DNA from: Sphingopyxis sp. USTB-05
Lineage (GTDB): Bacteria; Pseudomonadota; Alphaproteobacteria; Sphingomonadales; Sphingomonadaceae
Reading direction: 5' to 3'
Assembly (NCBI RefSeq): GCF_023822045.1
Contig: NZ_CP084712.1
Location: 558,001 to 622,000, forward strand
DNA length: 64,000 nt
The first letter of the stretch is position 1. Each line of letters opens with the position of its first letter. Both the position numbers and the translations under genes were made by a program. This document shows positions 17,413-26,674 of this stretch, in pieces. The notes under the pieces were generated by a model, which saw only the letters and a list, made by a program, of their open reading frames with translations, made no database searches and was not told where the DNA came from.

Positions 17413-19452
17413 ATGGTTTCATTTCGCCGTACCCGGGCCCTGCTCGCTGCGTGCATCACTTCGTCTGCGGCATGGGTCGCGACGCCAGCCGCAGCCGACG
17501 GCACATATGACATATTGATCATGGGGACCGTGAAGGGCGAAATGACGGTTGCGACCGAGGGAGATGCCCGCCGCGTCCGATTCCAATATGTCGATCGCGG
17601 CCGCGGGCCCGATTTCCGGACCGAGCAGCGAACCGGCCCGGATGGCGTGCCGACCTCCTATTTTGCGTCGGGGGTGAATTATCTGAAAGCGCCAGTCGAC
17701 GAGCGGTTCGAGAGTGTCGCCGATGACGTACGCTGGAAGAGTGCCGCCGATGCGGGCGGAGCGAAACGAGGCGGATATTATGTCCCGCACGAGGGCACGC
17801 TCGACGCGACGGCCGCGCTGGCCGCCGCCTTGCTGCGGGCACCGGGCGGCGAACTGAACCTGCTGCCCCGCGGAAAGGCGCGCATCGAACGGGTGACGGA
17901 AACGACGCTGCCGACCGGCAGAGCGACGCTCTATTTCATTCACGGTCTTTCATTCGCTCCGAGCCCGGTTTGGCTCGGTGACGATGGCCATCTGATCCTC
18001 GAAGGGAATAGTTGGGTATCGGCGCGCAGGCAGGGGCTTGGCGCCGAGGGGGACAGGCTGATCGCGCTGCAGGAACAGGCGCTCACTGATCGCGAGATCG
18101 CACAGGCGAAGAGTCTCGCGCAAAAGCCCGCCGGTGCCGTCGCTTTTCACGATGTCGCAATCTATGACGCGGTGAAACGCAAGCGGGTCGAACATCAGAC
18201 CGTCATCGTCCGCGGGAACCGCATCATCTGGGTCGGCGCGGCGAAGGACATTACGGTCGAAGAGCGATCGGACATGGTGATCGACGGCAAGGGGCGCACC
18301 CTGCTTCCCGGCCTTTTCGACATGCACACCCATCTCGCCGACAATATAAGCGGCCTGCTTGCGCTGGGCTCGGGGATTACCAGCGCGCGCGATCTTGCGA
18401 ACCAGATCGACAAGCTCGCTGCGCGCAGCGCCGCATGGGATAAAGGCGAATTGATCGGGCCGCGCGTTTTCCGGGCGGCGATGATCGATGGCAAGCACCC
18501 CCTCGCGGGCCCGACCGAACTGCTCGTAGGAACGAAGGAGGAAGCGTTGGCAGCGGTCGCGCGGGCGAAGAATGCGGGCTTCCCCGCCGTCAAGCTCTAC
18601 AGCTCGCTGCCCTCCGATCTTGCCAAGGTGATCATCGACGACGCGCATCGGCGCGGAATGCGCGTCGGCGGCCATGTGCCGGCAGGGATGACAATGACGC
18701 AGGCGATCGAGGCTGGCTTCGACGAGATCACGCACGCCAATTTCTGGTTGCTGGGATTTATGGGCGATGAGGTCGTCGCAAAAACAAACACGCCTGCGCG
18801 TATCAGCGCGCTTGGCGAGCGCGGTCGCGAATTCGACCTCGATTCGAAGGAGGTGCGGGATCTCGTGACGCTGGTCCGCGCCCGCGGTATCGTGCTCGAT
18901 CCGACGCTGGGCGTCTTCCAAGATACGCTGCTTGCCCGGCCGGGCGAACCCGTTCCGAGCGTCGCCGCATTCGCCGATCGTATGCCCGCGACCGTAATCC
19001 GGTCCGTGTCGGGTGGCGGGATGGCCAAGGACGAAGCGACGCGGGCGCAATACCGGGAGTCGCTCGATCGTCTCGGTCAGCTCTTCCTCCGCTTTCATCG
19101 TGCGGGCGTTCCGCTGGTGGCCGGGACCGACGGCCTCACCGGTGTGTCGATGCCCTTCGAACTTGCCACATATGTAAAGGCAGGGCTCGCACCGGTCGAC
19201 GCGCTCCATATGGCGACGCTCGGCGCAGCGCGTGTCGCCGGCGCGGAGGATCGGCTCGGATCGATTGCGGTCGGCAAGCTCGCCGATCTTGTGCTGGTCG
19301 AGGGCGATCCGACGGTGAGCATCGCCGATATCGCGAAGACCGAAGTGGTGATGAAGGACGGTGTGCTTTTTGACCCGGACAAGCTTTTCGTCGCTGCGGG
19401 CATGCAGCCGCGCAAGCCGGTTGCGGCCGCGAAAATGGGAGATGTGAAATGA
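17413..19452 (+). CDS. Exported metal-dependent amidohydrolase with extra N-terminal domain
   Basis: ATG at 17413 follows GAGGAAG; the open frame further upstream is not coding. The 679 residues hold a signal peptide (cut near AAA at 28), an unrecognised beta-rich domain at about 30-235, and an amidohydrolase barrel from about 240. Metal and catalytic residues are visible: HTH at 305-307, Lys394 (a likely carboxylated lysine), His421, His441 and Asp in AGTDG. This is the imidazolonepropionase/Xaa-Pro dipeptidase-like branch, which cleaves dipeptides or cyclic amides. The stop overlaps the next M19 gene as ATGA, implying joint action on one substrate. Confidence 0.85.
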   Translation: MVSFRRTRALLAACITSSAAWVATPAAADGTYDILIMGTVKGEMTVATEGDARRVRFQYVDRGRGPDFRTEQRTGPDGVPTSYFASGVNYLKAPVDERFESVADDVRWKSAADAGGAKRGGYYVPHEGTLDATAALAAALLRAPGGELNLLPRGKARIERVTETTLPTGRATLYFIHGLSFAPSPVWLGDDGHLILEGNSWVSARRQGLGAEGDRLIALQEQALTDREIAQAKSLAQKPAGAVAFHDVAIYDAVKRKRVEHQTVIVRGNRIIWVGAAKDITVEERSDMVIDGKGRTLLPGLFDMHTHLADNISGLLALGSGITSARDLANQIDKLAARSAAWDKGELIGPRVFRAAMIDGKHPLAGPTELLVGTKEEALAAVARAKNAGFPAVKLYSSLPSDLAKVIIDDAHRRGMRVGGHVPAGMTMTQAIEAGFDEITHANFWLLGFMGDEVVAKTNTPARISALGERGREFDLDSKEVRDLVTLVRARGIVLDPTLGVFQDTLLARPGEPVPSVAAFADRMPATVIRSVSGGGMAKDEATRAQYRESLDRLGQLFLRFHRAGVPLVAGTDGLTGVSMPFELATYVKAGLAPVDALHMATLGAARVAGAEDRLGSIAVGKLADLVLVEGDPTVSIADIAKTEVVMKDGVLFDPDKLFVAAGMQPRKPVAAAKMGDVK

Positions 19453-20621
19453 TTCAGGACCGCAGGAATTTTCTTTTCGCCTCGGCAGCGGCAACCGTGG
19501 CGGCGGCAGCGCTGGATCCCGTCGCCGCCGTTGCCGGCGAACCCGGAGCGGCATCGGGTGGCGGCGATCCGCTGTTCGTGAACTCGCTCGGCACGCTGTT
19601 CGGCTTCGATGCGCCGCCACCGCCGCCCGGTTCGAAACCGCTCATCGTTGAGACACGGCCCGAAATGGTGACCGATAGCGCGGTCCGCGACACGCTTGCC
19701 GCCGGCATGGCGGCGGTGAACGTCACCGTCGGCCATGTCGCGGGCGATATCGATCCATTCGAACATAGCGTCGCCGACATCGGGCGCTGGAACCGGATCG
19801 TCCGCCAGCGCAGCGACAAGTTGCTGCACGTCCTCACCGCCGACGACATTCTTCGTGCCAGGCGCGAAGGCAAGGTCGGCGTCATCTATGGCAGCCAGAA
19901 CAGCACGATGCTCGGCGACAAGGTTGAACGCGTCGACCTGTTCGCCGATCTTGGTCTGCGCGTCTTTCAGCTCACCTACAATGCCGCAACCAGCGTCGGT
20001 GACGGTTCGATCGTACCGGAGAATCGCGGACTGACACCCTTCGGCCGCTCGGTGGTCGAGCGCCTCGCCGAGCGGCGTATCCTGTGCGACCTTTCGCACA
20101 GCGGGCAGCGCACCTGCCTCGACGCCGTGCGTCATTCGGCACGGCCGGTGACGATCACCCACACCGCCTGCCGGGCACTCGTCGATGTGCCGCGAAACAA
20201 AAGCGACGAGGAATTGCGGCTGGTCGCCGAGAAGGGCGGTTATGTGGGAATCTACTTCATGCCATTCCTCACCGACAGCGGCCCCGCGAAGGCTGAGCAT
20301 GTCGCGCGGCACATCGAGCATGCGATCAAGATTTGCGGTGAGGATCATGTCGGGATCGGCACCGATGGTCCGATGTCGGCGGTCCCAAATATGGCCGAAT
20401 TCATGGAAGCACAGCGTCAGTATATCGTGCAGCGCCGTGCGCAGGGTATCGCCGCGCCCGGCGAGCGAGAGGATGCGCCCTTTTTCGTCGTCGACCTTCA
20501 GGGCCCCGATCAATATCGCGCCCTCGCCCGATTGTTGCGCAGCCGCGGGCACTCGCAGGCGCGGGCGGACAAGATCATGGGGGCGAATTTCGTCCGCGTG
20601 GCGCGCGACGTCTGGGGGTAG
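19449..20621 (+). CDS. Second exported M19 dipeptidase-like protein with altered metal site
   Basis: The start is the ATG of an ATGA overlap with the amidohydrolase. The 390 residues begin with a Tat-like signal (DRRNFLFASAAA). The M19 barrel keeps His in CDLSHSGQ, His in TITHTACR and Asp in IGTDGPM. As in the protein at 13821, the HxD zinc pair is absent (the strand reads IVETRPEM) and the bridging Glu is Gln (GSQNST). A proline-rich stretch (APPPPPPG) follows the signal. It probably works on the amidohydrolase product in the periplasm. Whether it is a dipeptidase at all is uncertain. Confidence 0.82.
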   Translation: MIQDRRNFLFASAAATVAAAALDPVAAVAGEPGAASGGGDPLFVNSLGTLFGFDAPPPPPGSKPLIVETRPEMVTDSAVRDTLAAGMAAVNVTVGHVAGDIDPFEHSVADIGRWNRIVRQRSDKLLHVLTADDILRARREGKVGVIYGSQNSTMLGDKVERVDLFADLGLRVFQLTYNAATSVGDGSIVPENRGLTPFGRSVVERLAERRILCDLSHSGQRTCLDAVRHSARPVTITHTACRALVDVPRNKSDEELRLVAEKGGYVGIYFMPFLTDSGPAKAEHVARHIEHAIKICGEDHVGIGTDGPMSAVPNMAEFMEAQRQYIVQRRAQGIAAPGEREDAPFFVVDLQGPDQYRALARLLRSRGHSQARADKIMGANFVRVARDVWG

Positions 20622-20713
20622 GCCTGTCGCAAGGACGGCTCGGCCGTTTACGCCTATGGCCTGTCAATGTCGGCAAGTCGGTGATTCTGCTGCTATCGGG
20701 CCATGCCTGGCGT

Positions 20714-21274
20714 TCAGGCGCCTAGTCGATCGAAGTAGGCGTCGAGCTCGGCGCGACGCGCATCGCTGATCTTAAGAAAAATGCGACGCTTGTCTTTGAG
20801 ATCGGGCACGCGAGCAAGGCTGCCGTCGCGCTCCATTGCCTCGATTGCGCGGAGCGCCGTCGTTGAAGGAACGGCAGATGCGATGCAGAGGCTCGATACC
20901 GAAACGGGCTGGCCCTCATAATGGGCGGCGTAGAGATCGAGCAGCATGTCCCAGGCGGCTTCGCCGAAGAGCGAGGCGGGTAGGAAGTCGGAGCGCAGGC
21001 GGCGTTGGCGGATAAGGGCGCGCGCCTGGGCGGCGCGGCCTTGCGGAAAGCTTTTTGGATCTCTTTGCGCGTCGGGCGGGTCTTCATCGGAGCGGTGCAC
21101 CGCCGATAGTGCTTGGCTGGCAGGCGGCCCGAAGGAGACCGGGACGACGCGCGGTCTGTCCAGAAGCAGTGCCTCGAGCTGATGAATGAGCGAGGAAACC
21201 TGCTGCTCATAATCGCCGGGTCTTCCGCTGCGCCGTTTTCCCATATCAAATGCCGCCAGGCTGGACTCTCTCAT
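20714..21274 (-). CDS. MarR-like winged-helix regulator
   Basis: I start at ATG 21274 (MRESSLAAFDMGKRR), which has AAGGTGA upstream; the longer frame to 21415 lacks support. In the 186-residue product, about 90 N-terminal residues are unrecognised and rich in Pro/Arg. The C-terminal half is a MarR-type winged helix: SLFGEAAWDMLLDLYAAHYEGQPVSVSSL, then helix-turn-helix SVPSTTALRAIEAMERDGSLARV with the wing DLKDKRRIFLKIS. It lies downstream of the Csu-type pilus operon on the same strand with a 157-base gap, so it may regulate that operon, but this is not established. Confidence 0.78.
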   Translation of the reverse strand: MRESSLAAFDMGKRRSGRPGDYEQQVSSLIHQLEALLLDRPRVVPVSFGPPASQALSAVHRSDEDPPDAQRDPKSFPQGRAAQARALIRQRRLRSDFLPASLFGEAAWDMLLDLYAAHYEGQPVSVSSLCIASAVPSTTALRAIEAMERDGSLARVPDLKDKRRIFLKISDARRAELDAYFDRLGA

Positions 21275-21431
21275 GTCGATCACCTTTCCAACGAAGGTGA
21301 CGGTGCAAATATCCCTCAACTTAATCCGTTTCGGGGCGCTTTTTGTGTCCGATATGGATTGATTGCTTGCGGCATATTGCCTGCAGTCGAACGGTTTCTT
21401 GCGACTCTTCCCCATCCGTTTTCCGAGAAGG

Positions 21432-22415
21432 TCAGAATTCGACGTCGAGCAGGATGGTGTCGCTGTAATCGCCAGCGGACGGTGTCGGTTGCGCGGGATT
21501 TATCGCCGCGCGGTAGGTGAAGCTCTGAACCGTTGTCGAATCATAAACGCCCGCGTTGACGTCGGCCGTCGAGCTCGCGCGCCGCTCGGCGCCGATCCTG
21601 CCCCAGCGATCGGGCGAAGTCGCCGATTTGTAGATTTCGTACGCGAGATAACCGCCGCCGCCTTGCATCCGGCGTACCGAGCCGAGTGCATGGCTGCCAT
21701 TGTCGAGGCCAACCGAATAGGCAGCGCCGGCACTGCAGCGTATCTGAATCGTGCGCGTGACCGGATTGAAACTGCCGGCGAGCGGAGCGACGCCAAAGTC
21801 GGCGTCGGGCGCCTGAATGATGCAGTCATTCGCGATCCGAAGCTCGATCGCGATGCGAACCGGCGTACCCGTTCCCCAGTCGATCGGGCCGATTAGCGGG
21901 CGGTTGAAGCCCGGGCTGGTCGACTGCGCGAGGCAGACCGCAACCCCGAGTGAGCATACCGAATAATACCAGCGCAGATCGATATAACCGGTGTAGGTTC
22001 CGGCGCGCAGTCCCGACGTCGGAATGGTGCGGATGTAAATCGGCACGCTGTTGTTGGTTCCGGCGAACAGGCTGAGAATGCTCAGCGACGACAGGTTGAC
22101 GAAATTGCCCGCGGCCAGCGCGGTGCCGTTCGGGGTCAGCGACGCCTGGTAGCTTATGCTGCTGCCGCCGGGGCCCGAGAGCTGGAAGGTTGAGGCATCG
22201 ACCCGGAGCGCGACGTAATGTGCTGCCAGAACCGCGAGAAGCACGTCACAGCTGAGACCTGCGGAGCCGCTGCCGGTTCGGGGGCTCGCGGCGGCGACAT
22301 AGCTGCTGTGGCTGCCGAGATCGGTAGTGGCGCCAGCGACGGTGCAGGCAAAGGCGCTTCCCGGCAGGCAAGCCAGGAAGACAGCGAGGGCCGTTTTGAT
22401 CAGTGCAGCACGCAT
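21432..22415 (-). CDS. Two-domain spore coat U protein, probable CsuE-like pilus tip adhesin
   Basis: The start is ATG 22415 (MRAALIKTALAVFLACLPGSAFA), which gives a clean signal peptide and a 16-base overlap with the usher gene. In the 327 residues two SCPU-like domains can be traced: a divergent, hydrophobic N-terminal domain with a cysteine pattern, and a C-terminal domain with NDCIIQAPDADFG and the closing SGDYSDTILLDVEF-like strand. In Csu pili the two-domain subunit sits at the tip and binds hydrophobic surfaces. As the last gene of the operon this matches the CsuE position. Ligand specificity cannot be read. Confidence 0.82.
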   Translation of the reverse strand: MRAALIKTALAVFLACLPGSAFACTVAGATTDLGSHSSYVAAASPRTGSGSAGLSCDVLLAVLAAHYVALRVDASTFQLSGPGGSSISYQASLTPNGTALAAGNFVNLSSLSILSLFAGTNNSVPIYIRTIPTSGLRAGTYTGYIDLRWYYSVCSLGVAVCLAQSTSPGFNRPLIGPIDWGTGTPVRIAIELRIANDCIIQAPDADFGVAPLAGSFNPVTRTIQIRCSAGAAYSVGLDNGSHALGSVRRMQGGGGYLAYEIYKSATSPDRWGRIGAERRASSTADVNAGVYDSTTVQSFTYRAAINPAQPTPSAGDYSDTILLDVEF

Positions 22416-24760
22416 GTTCGCTCCCCAATATCGATGATGGTTCCGTCCTCTTCCGGGGGTGTTGCGGGCAGCGTGAGGTCGAGGTGGCAACGGCGGCCGC
22501 CAATCTCAATCGCGGCGGCTGCGCCCTCGTCGAGATTTTCGATGAATAGCAGTCCGTCCCAGCCGACGATGGCCGGGCTGCCCCCGATTTGGGCAACCGT
22601 CCCGGCAGGAAGGAAGGCGCCGCTCTCTTCGCGGACGACGAGCCGTGCGGAGCGTGTCCGCTTGACTGGAAAGCGGACGACATGCCCGCTGCCGCGTGCC
22701 ACCGCAACGCGCTGGCTGACGACCGGCGTCGTGACGTTGGCGTCGAGGCCGAGCGTGTCGATCTCATATTGGCCAGCATAATAGGCAGCGCCCCAGGGGA
22801 TCAGAAGCTTGCCGTCGGCATTAGTGTGGCCCACGAGTTGATTCTCGTACCGGACCGGGATGCCGGCCTCGCCGTCGGTACTGACGACGACGAAGGCGTC
22901 CGAGACACGATTGGCAGCAAAAACACTGTCGTCCATAAAGACGATCGAGCCGCTTGCGCCCGCCCACCACGTCGCGTCGCCGCTGCCATAGACGCCGCCA
23001 CGCAGCAGGATCGGATCGGTACGCCAGGCGATATCGCCGCGCAGGGCCAGGTCGCCGCCCTGGCCCGCAGCGCTCGCGCTCCAGCCCCATCCTCCCTCGC
23101 TCGGGACGGCGCGCGAATAGTCGGTCCGCCAACCGTACCCGCCGCCGGGCAGACCGGCGATCCCGCCCGCGACATTGCCGCGGTTGCCGCCGAGTGGAAT
23201 CGATAGGGTGAGCGCGCCGGACCAACTCCGGTCCTCGAATTCATGCGAAGCGCTGGCGTTGATCCGGCTGCCGCGCCAGATCGGGAGCGAGAGCGATGCA
23301 TTGGCAAGGCGCGTGTCGGAGCCGCCGTCTTCGCGGATCGCGAAATAGCCGAGCCCGACCGTACCGCCCGGCCCAAGCGAAAGGCTGACCGTTGCGGAGC
23401 TGATCTCGCGGGCGCCGCGCGCGCGGATTCGATCTATGAACCCGAGGTCGGCATATCCGGCGCTCTCGCGGCTGTGGCGAAGCGCAACCGAAAAGCTGCG
23501 GGCCTGATATTCGTAGCCGAGAGTCCATTGCGAGCCGTTGCCGCCATCAGTATCGCCGCGAAAGCTGCGGCTGTATGAGCCGCTTACCACTCCGCCCGCG
23601 CCGAGGCGGACGACGGCGCCGCCGCCTGCTAACTGCATGTCGTTGGCGATTTCGGCTCGCACTTCGAGTGTGATCGCTTCAGAAAGTCCATGGCGAAGCG
23701 ATGCCGAGGCAGCAACGCCGCCATAGTCGAAATTCCTGACGCCGTAATTTTCGCGAAAAGCACCCAATGCGACCGCGAAGTCGGTAAGCCCCGGGCGGAG
23801 CAGCGCGCTCGATACGTAGAAGGGCATTGCGGTAGAGATGCTGCGACCATGCAGGTCGGTAACGACTATGTTGGCTTCGCCAGCGCCGGTGATCGGGGGC
23901 AGATTCTCGATTGCGAACGGTCCGGGGTCGACAGTGCCGCCGCCGACACGCTGCCCGCCCACGATAAGGTCGACTGTCGAGGGAAGCGCCGCGCGACCTG
24001 CAAAGGCAGGCAGTGGATAGGTGACAATGTCGGGGCGGACCGCGAAGTCCCGCGAAACCTGGATTCCGCCCAACCGGACCGCCGAGGCCCAGGGCAAGGT
24101 GCGGGTGATGACGTCGCCGGCTTCGAATGTAACCGCGGTTGCCTCGTCGGACCGGCGCCAGCTTGTGTCGTAGCGGACGTAGGATTTGCCGGCACCGCTG
24201 CGCAAGACACCGGTGGTGGAAATGACTCCGGCGCCGCCGAAAACGCGCGCCTCGTGCCAGAGAGAGACTTGCGGCTTGCGATCGCCGCCGCCGCTTACAT
24301 AGGCGTCATAGTTGAGCAACGCTCCCATATCATAGGATGCGGGTTCGAATTTGCGCCGGGATGTACCGACACGCTGGGAAGGAAAATAATCGGGCCCGGC
24401 AGTCAGCCACAATTGCTGCGACGGAGCGTCATAGGTCGCTTTCATGCCAGGGAGTTCGTCGACAAAGACGCTTGTGGTCTGCGCGCCGAGCTGGAGCCCG
24501 GCATTGCGGAGATAGGCGAGTTCGATGCGAATGCGATTTCCGGCGAGCAACACCGGCGCAACGATGCCACTGCGCCGTTCGTTGACGACGATCTCGAGAA
24601 GGAGGCGCTGGTCGAGGGCCGCCCCCGCGCTCTTCGGCGGCGGCGGGAGGTCGCCGAAATTGTTCAGACCTTCGGTCGCGCGTGAGGGGCAGGCGATTCC
24701 GGTCATGGCAACCGCCCCGGCGATACAGCTCAGCGATCGTATCGCACGGCGTCCGGCCAT
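22400..24760 (-). CDS. Fimbrial outer-membrane usher, Csu type
   Basis: The 786-residue protein has a signal peptide to about residue 28, then an N-terminal usher domain, a beta-barrel pore with many short Gly/aromatic strands, and C-terminal plate domains ending in a segment with two cysteines (RRCHLDL and RTCVLH), as is usual for ushers. In archaic (Csu) pili the usher takes chaperone-subunit complexes and polymerises the fibre at the surface. It lies between the chaperone (stop 24765, four bases upstream) and the tip-adhesin gene, which it overlaps. Length is close to that of other CsuD-type ushers. Confidence 0.9.
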   Translation of the reverse strand: MAGRRAIRSLSCIAGAVAMTGIACPSRATEGLNNFGDLPPPPKSAGAALDQRLLLEIVVNERRSGIVAPVLLAGNRIRIELAYLRNAGLQLGAQTTSVFVDELPGMKATYDAPSQQLWLTAGPDYFPSQRVGTSRRKFEPASYDMGALLNYDAYVSGGGDRKPQVSLWHEARVFGGAGVISTTGVLRSGAGKSYVRYDTSWRRSDEATAVTFEAGDVITRTLPWASAVRLGGIQVSRDFAVRPDIVTYPLPAFAGRAALPSTVDLIVGGQRVGGGTVDPGPFAIENLPPITGAGEANIVVTDLHGRSISTAMPFYVSSALLRPGLTDFAVALGAFRENYGVRNFDYGGVAASASLRHGLSEAITLEVRAEIANDMQLAGGGAVVRLGAGGVVSGSYSRSFRGDTDGGNGSQWTLGYEYQARSFSVALRHSRESAGYADLGFIDRIRARGAREISSATVSLSLGPGGTVGLGYFAIREDGGSDTRLANASLSLPIWRGSRINASASHEFEDRSWSGALTLSIPLGGNRGNVAGGIAGLPGGGYGWRTDYSRAVPSEGGWGWSASAAGQGGDLALRGDIAWRTDPILLRGGVYGSGDATWWAGASGSIVFMDDSVFAANRVSDAFVVVSTDGEAGIPVRYENQLVGHTNADGKLLIPWGAAYYAGQYEIDTLGLDANVTTPVVSQRVAVARGSGHVVRFPVKRTRSARLVVREESGAFLPAGTVAQIGGSPAIVGWDGLLFIENLDEGAAAAIEIGGRRCHLDLTLPATPPEEDGTIIDIGERTCVLH

Positions 24761-24764
24761 GGCA

Positions 24765-25526
24765 TCAGTCCGGCGTTCGTTTGAGCGGAGCGGCGGCGAG
24801 GCCGTTCACCGAGGCGCTAAGGGCATGGGCCGCATCGCCGGCAGCAAGCGGCCAGCGCATCGTGCGGCCGGCGAGCACATAACCGAGCAGCCCTTCGGCG
24901 AGCGGGGTGCGGCCGTCGATGACGGCCTCGGTGAGCCGCGCATGCACCGTCCCGTCGTTCTGGATCTCGACAAAACGCTCGCCGCCCTCGGTGACGACGC
25001 GCCAGGCGAGCCTCGGCTCCAGCGCGGGGACGTTCTTGCCCATAGCCGGGCCCATGACGAAAAGCGGGATCGAGTAACGCATGCGAAAAGAGATTGCGGC
25101 GCCAGGCGCAGCGTCAGATCCCGCCTGTGCCGGCACTTCATCGACGATGACGCGGTAAGGCGTTTCGGGACTGGAACGGGCTGCTTCCATACGGGTCAGT
25201 CGGACGAGTTGCTTTGTGCCGGGAGCGATGGTCACGATCGGCGGTGTACCGACGACCGCTTCCTGAGGGGCATAGACATTCTTGCCGTCGGCCTGTTCCC
25301 ACGCGTAGATACGGATTTGGAGCGTTATCGGGGTCTTGCCGGGATTTTCCAGCCATAGCGCGGCCGCCTTCTTGTCGGCTTCGATCGTGGGATTGACCGG
25401 CCAGATGAGGACCGAGCCTGGCTGCTGCGCTCCCGCTGAAGGCGAAATAATGAGGAGAAGGAGCGCAGCGACTAGAAGCGCGAGCGAAAGATAGATGTTG
25501 CGCATGCATACGGTCCGATTCACCAT
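24765..25526 (-). CDS. Periplasmic pilus chaperone, Csu type
   Basis: The 253 residues carry a signal peptide (cut near AGA at 33) and a PapD-like two-domain Ig fold. The G1/F1-type features are visible: LIWPVNPTIEADKKAAALWLEN in the first domain, then QLVRLTR and YRVIVDEVP strands. Such chaperones donate a strand to SCPU subunits in the periplasm. The start overlaps the upstream subunit stop in ATGGTGA, so translation is coupled. An internal ATG seven codons later is an alternative start. Confidence 0.87.
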   Translation of the reverse strand: MVNRTVCMRNIYLSLALLVAALLLLIISPSAGAQQPGSVLIWPVNPTIEADKKAAALWLENPGKTPITLQIRIYAWEQADGKNVYAPQEAVVGTPPIVTIAPGTKQLVRLTRMEAARSSPETPYRVIVDEVPAQAGSDAAPGAAISFRMRYSIPLFVMGPAMGKNVPALEPRLAWRVVTEGGERFVEIQNDGTVHARLTEAVIDGRTPLAEGLLGYVLAGRTMRWPLAAGDAAHALSASVNGLAAAPLKRTPD

Positions 25527-26056
25527 GAGAGCGTGACCGTCAGCTGGTCAGCGTAGACACCTGGAATTCTGTTCCCGGGGAGCGTAAGGGTTGCATAAAC
25601 GGGCAAGCGGACATCGTTCGCGTTCGCCGCCGTGACGGTGACGCCGCTGGTGCCGGCTATCGGGATCGGTTGTGTGCACCCGGCATCGCGACAGAGGCGG
25701 TAGGCTACCCGTGAGCCGATATCTCCACCGCGTTGGAGGTGGCGAGCACCCGAGGCGAGGTGGGTGCCGCCGTCGATGCTCATCATCAGGCTGACGCCAG
25801 GGGTGCATCGCAGGCGGATGGCCTGCGATGCTGTCGTCGTCGCATTATGGGTCGCGGTCGAAAGGCTGGAGTCTTCCCCGAAGTCAAGCGTCCCGATAGC
25901 GCCGGCATTGACGCCGGGTGCAAGGCCATCAATGAGGCAGCCGGGTTCGATCCGCGCGGTAACATCGAAATCGGCGTTTGTTTCGGCCTGCGCCGGAAAA
26001 GAGAGGCCGCCCCCGCTCGCGACCAAAACGAGGAGGGCGGCCAGCGCCCGGCGCAT
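25520..26056 (-). CDS. Spore coat U domain pilus subunit (second)
   Basis: Starting at ATG 26056 (MRRALAALL) gives a normal signal peptide ending near PAQA at 24 and 178 residues; an ATG at 26089 would add 11. The single SCPU domain has the conserved first cysteine in IEPGCLIDG, the core IRLRCTPGV, and the final strand YADQLTVTLSW. It fits a minor Csu-type pilin. The chaperone gene overlaps its stop. Confidence 0.82.
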   Translation of the reverse strand: MRRALAALLVLVASGGGLSFPAQAETNADFDVTARIEPGCLIDGLAPGVNAGAIGTLDFGEDSSLSTATHNATTTASQAIRLRCTPGVSLMMSIDGGTHLASGARHLQRGGDIGSRVAYRLCRDAGCTQPIPIAGTSGVTVTAANANDVRLPVYATLTLPGNRIPGVYADQLTVTLSW

Positions 26057-26122
26057 TTGTTCCAGAGAGTCCGTCATGGGTAGGGCCATGCCAGTCTTAG
26101 CGCCGGGCTGAGGGTTCGTGTC

Positions 26123-26674
26123 CTAAAGTTCGAGAACGACGGTGATTGTGTCGCTGTAGGTTCCGGCGACCAATCCGGCTTCGCCAAAGGCGCGGCCGTA
26201 GATATTGATGGTCTGCGCCGCGCCGGTAGAGGCTAGAACAATGTCGCCGCCGATTGGAATGAGCGTCGTGCGGCTCGAATCCGAATAAAGGTTATAGGTC
26301 ACAAACTGTCCGGCGGTCGAGGAATGGGCCATGGCCCGCAGGCCCGTGCCGGCGCCTTCGCCATCATTCTCGCCGGCTTCGAACGAGAGGATGGGCGCGA
26401 TGCCGGGGCTGCACTGGATCGAAAGCGCACCGCCGCCGTTAAGCACCTCGGCGTCGCTCTGCACAAAGAGGGTGTTCTCGGTGCCGAAGTCGACGGTGCC
26501 GAAGTCGGCACCGCTCGCGCCGTCGTCGAGATTCTGCCCATTGATGATGCAGCCGGCTTCGAGCGTGATCGTTGCGTTGATAGTGCCCGTAATATCGGCG
26601 TGAGCGGAAGGAGCGAGAACCGCAGCCGCAATCATAGTGCCTGCAGTCAGAGCGGATTTATAGGCGTTATTCAT
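26123..26674 (-). CDS. Spore coat U domain pilus subunit (first, probable major pilin)
   Basis: I chose ATG 26674 (MNNAYKSALTAG) because AGGGG lies nine bases before it; an ATG nine bases further upstream abuts the same purine run. The 183-residue product has a signal peptide cut near SAHA at 26 and one SCPU domain with TLEAGCIINGQ, IQCSPGI and a closing YSDTITVVLEL strand. As the first and most promoter-near gene it fits the CsuA/B major subunit. The operon then has three SCPU proteins instead of the four of the Acinetobacter Csu system. Confidence 0.83.
   Translation of the reverse strand: MNNAYKSALTAGTMIAAAVLAPSAHADITGTINATITLEAGCIINGQNLDDGASGADFGTVDFGTENTLFVQSDAEVLNGGGALSIQCSPGIAPILSFEAGENDGEGAGTGLRAMAHSSTAGQFVTYNLYSDSSRTTLIPIGGDIVLASTGAAQTINIYGRAFGEAGLVAGTYSDTITVVLEL

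Noticed and set aside
17950..19620. A 556-codon minus-strand frame opposite the amidohydrolase
   Set aside because: The plus strand has intact metal-binding motifs; the antisense frame is Arg/His-rich and has no recognisable domain.
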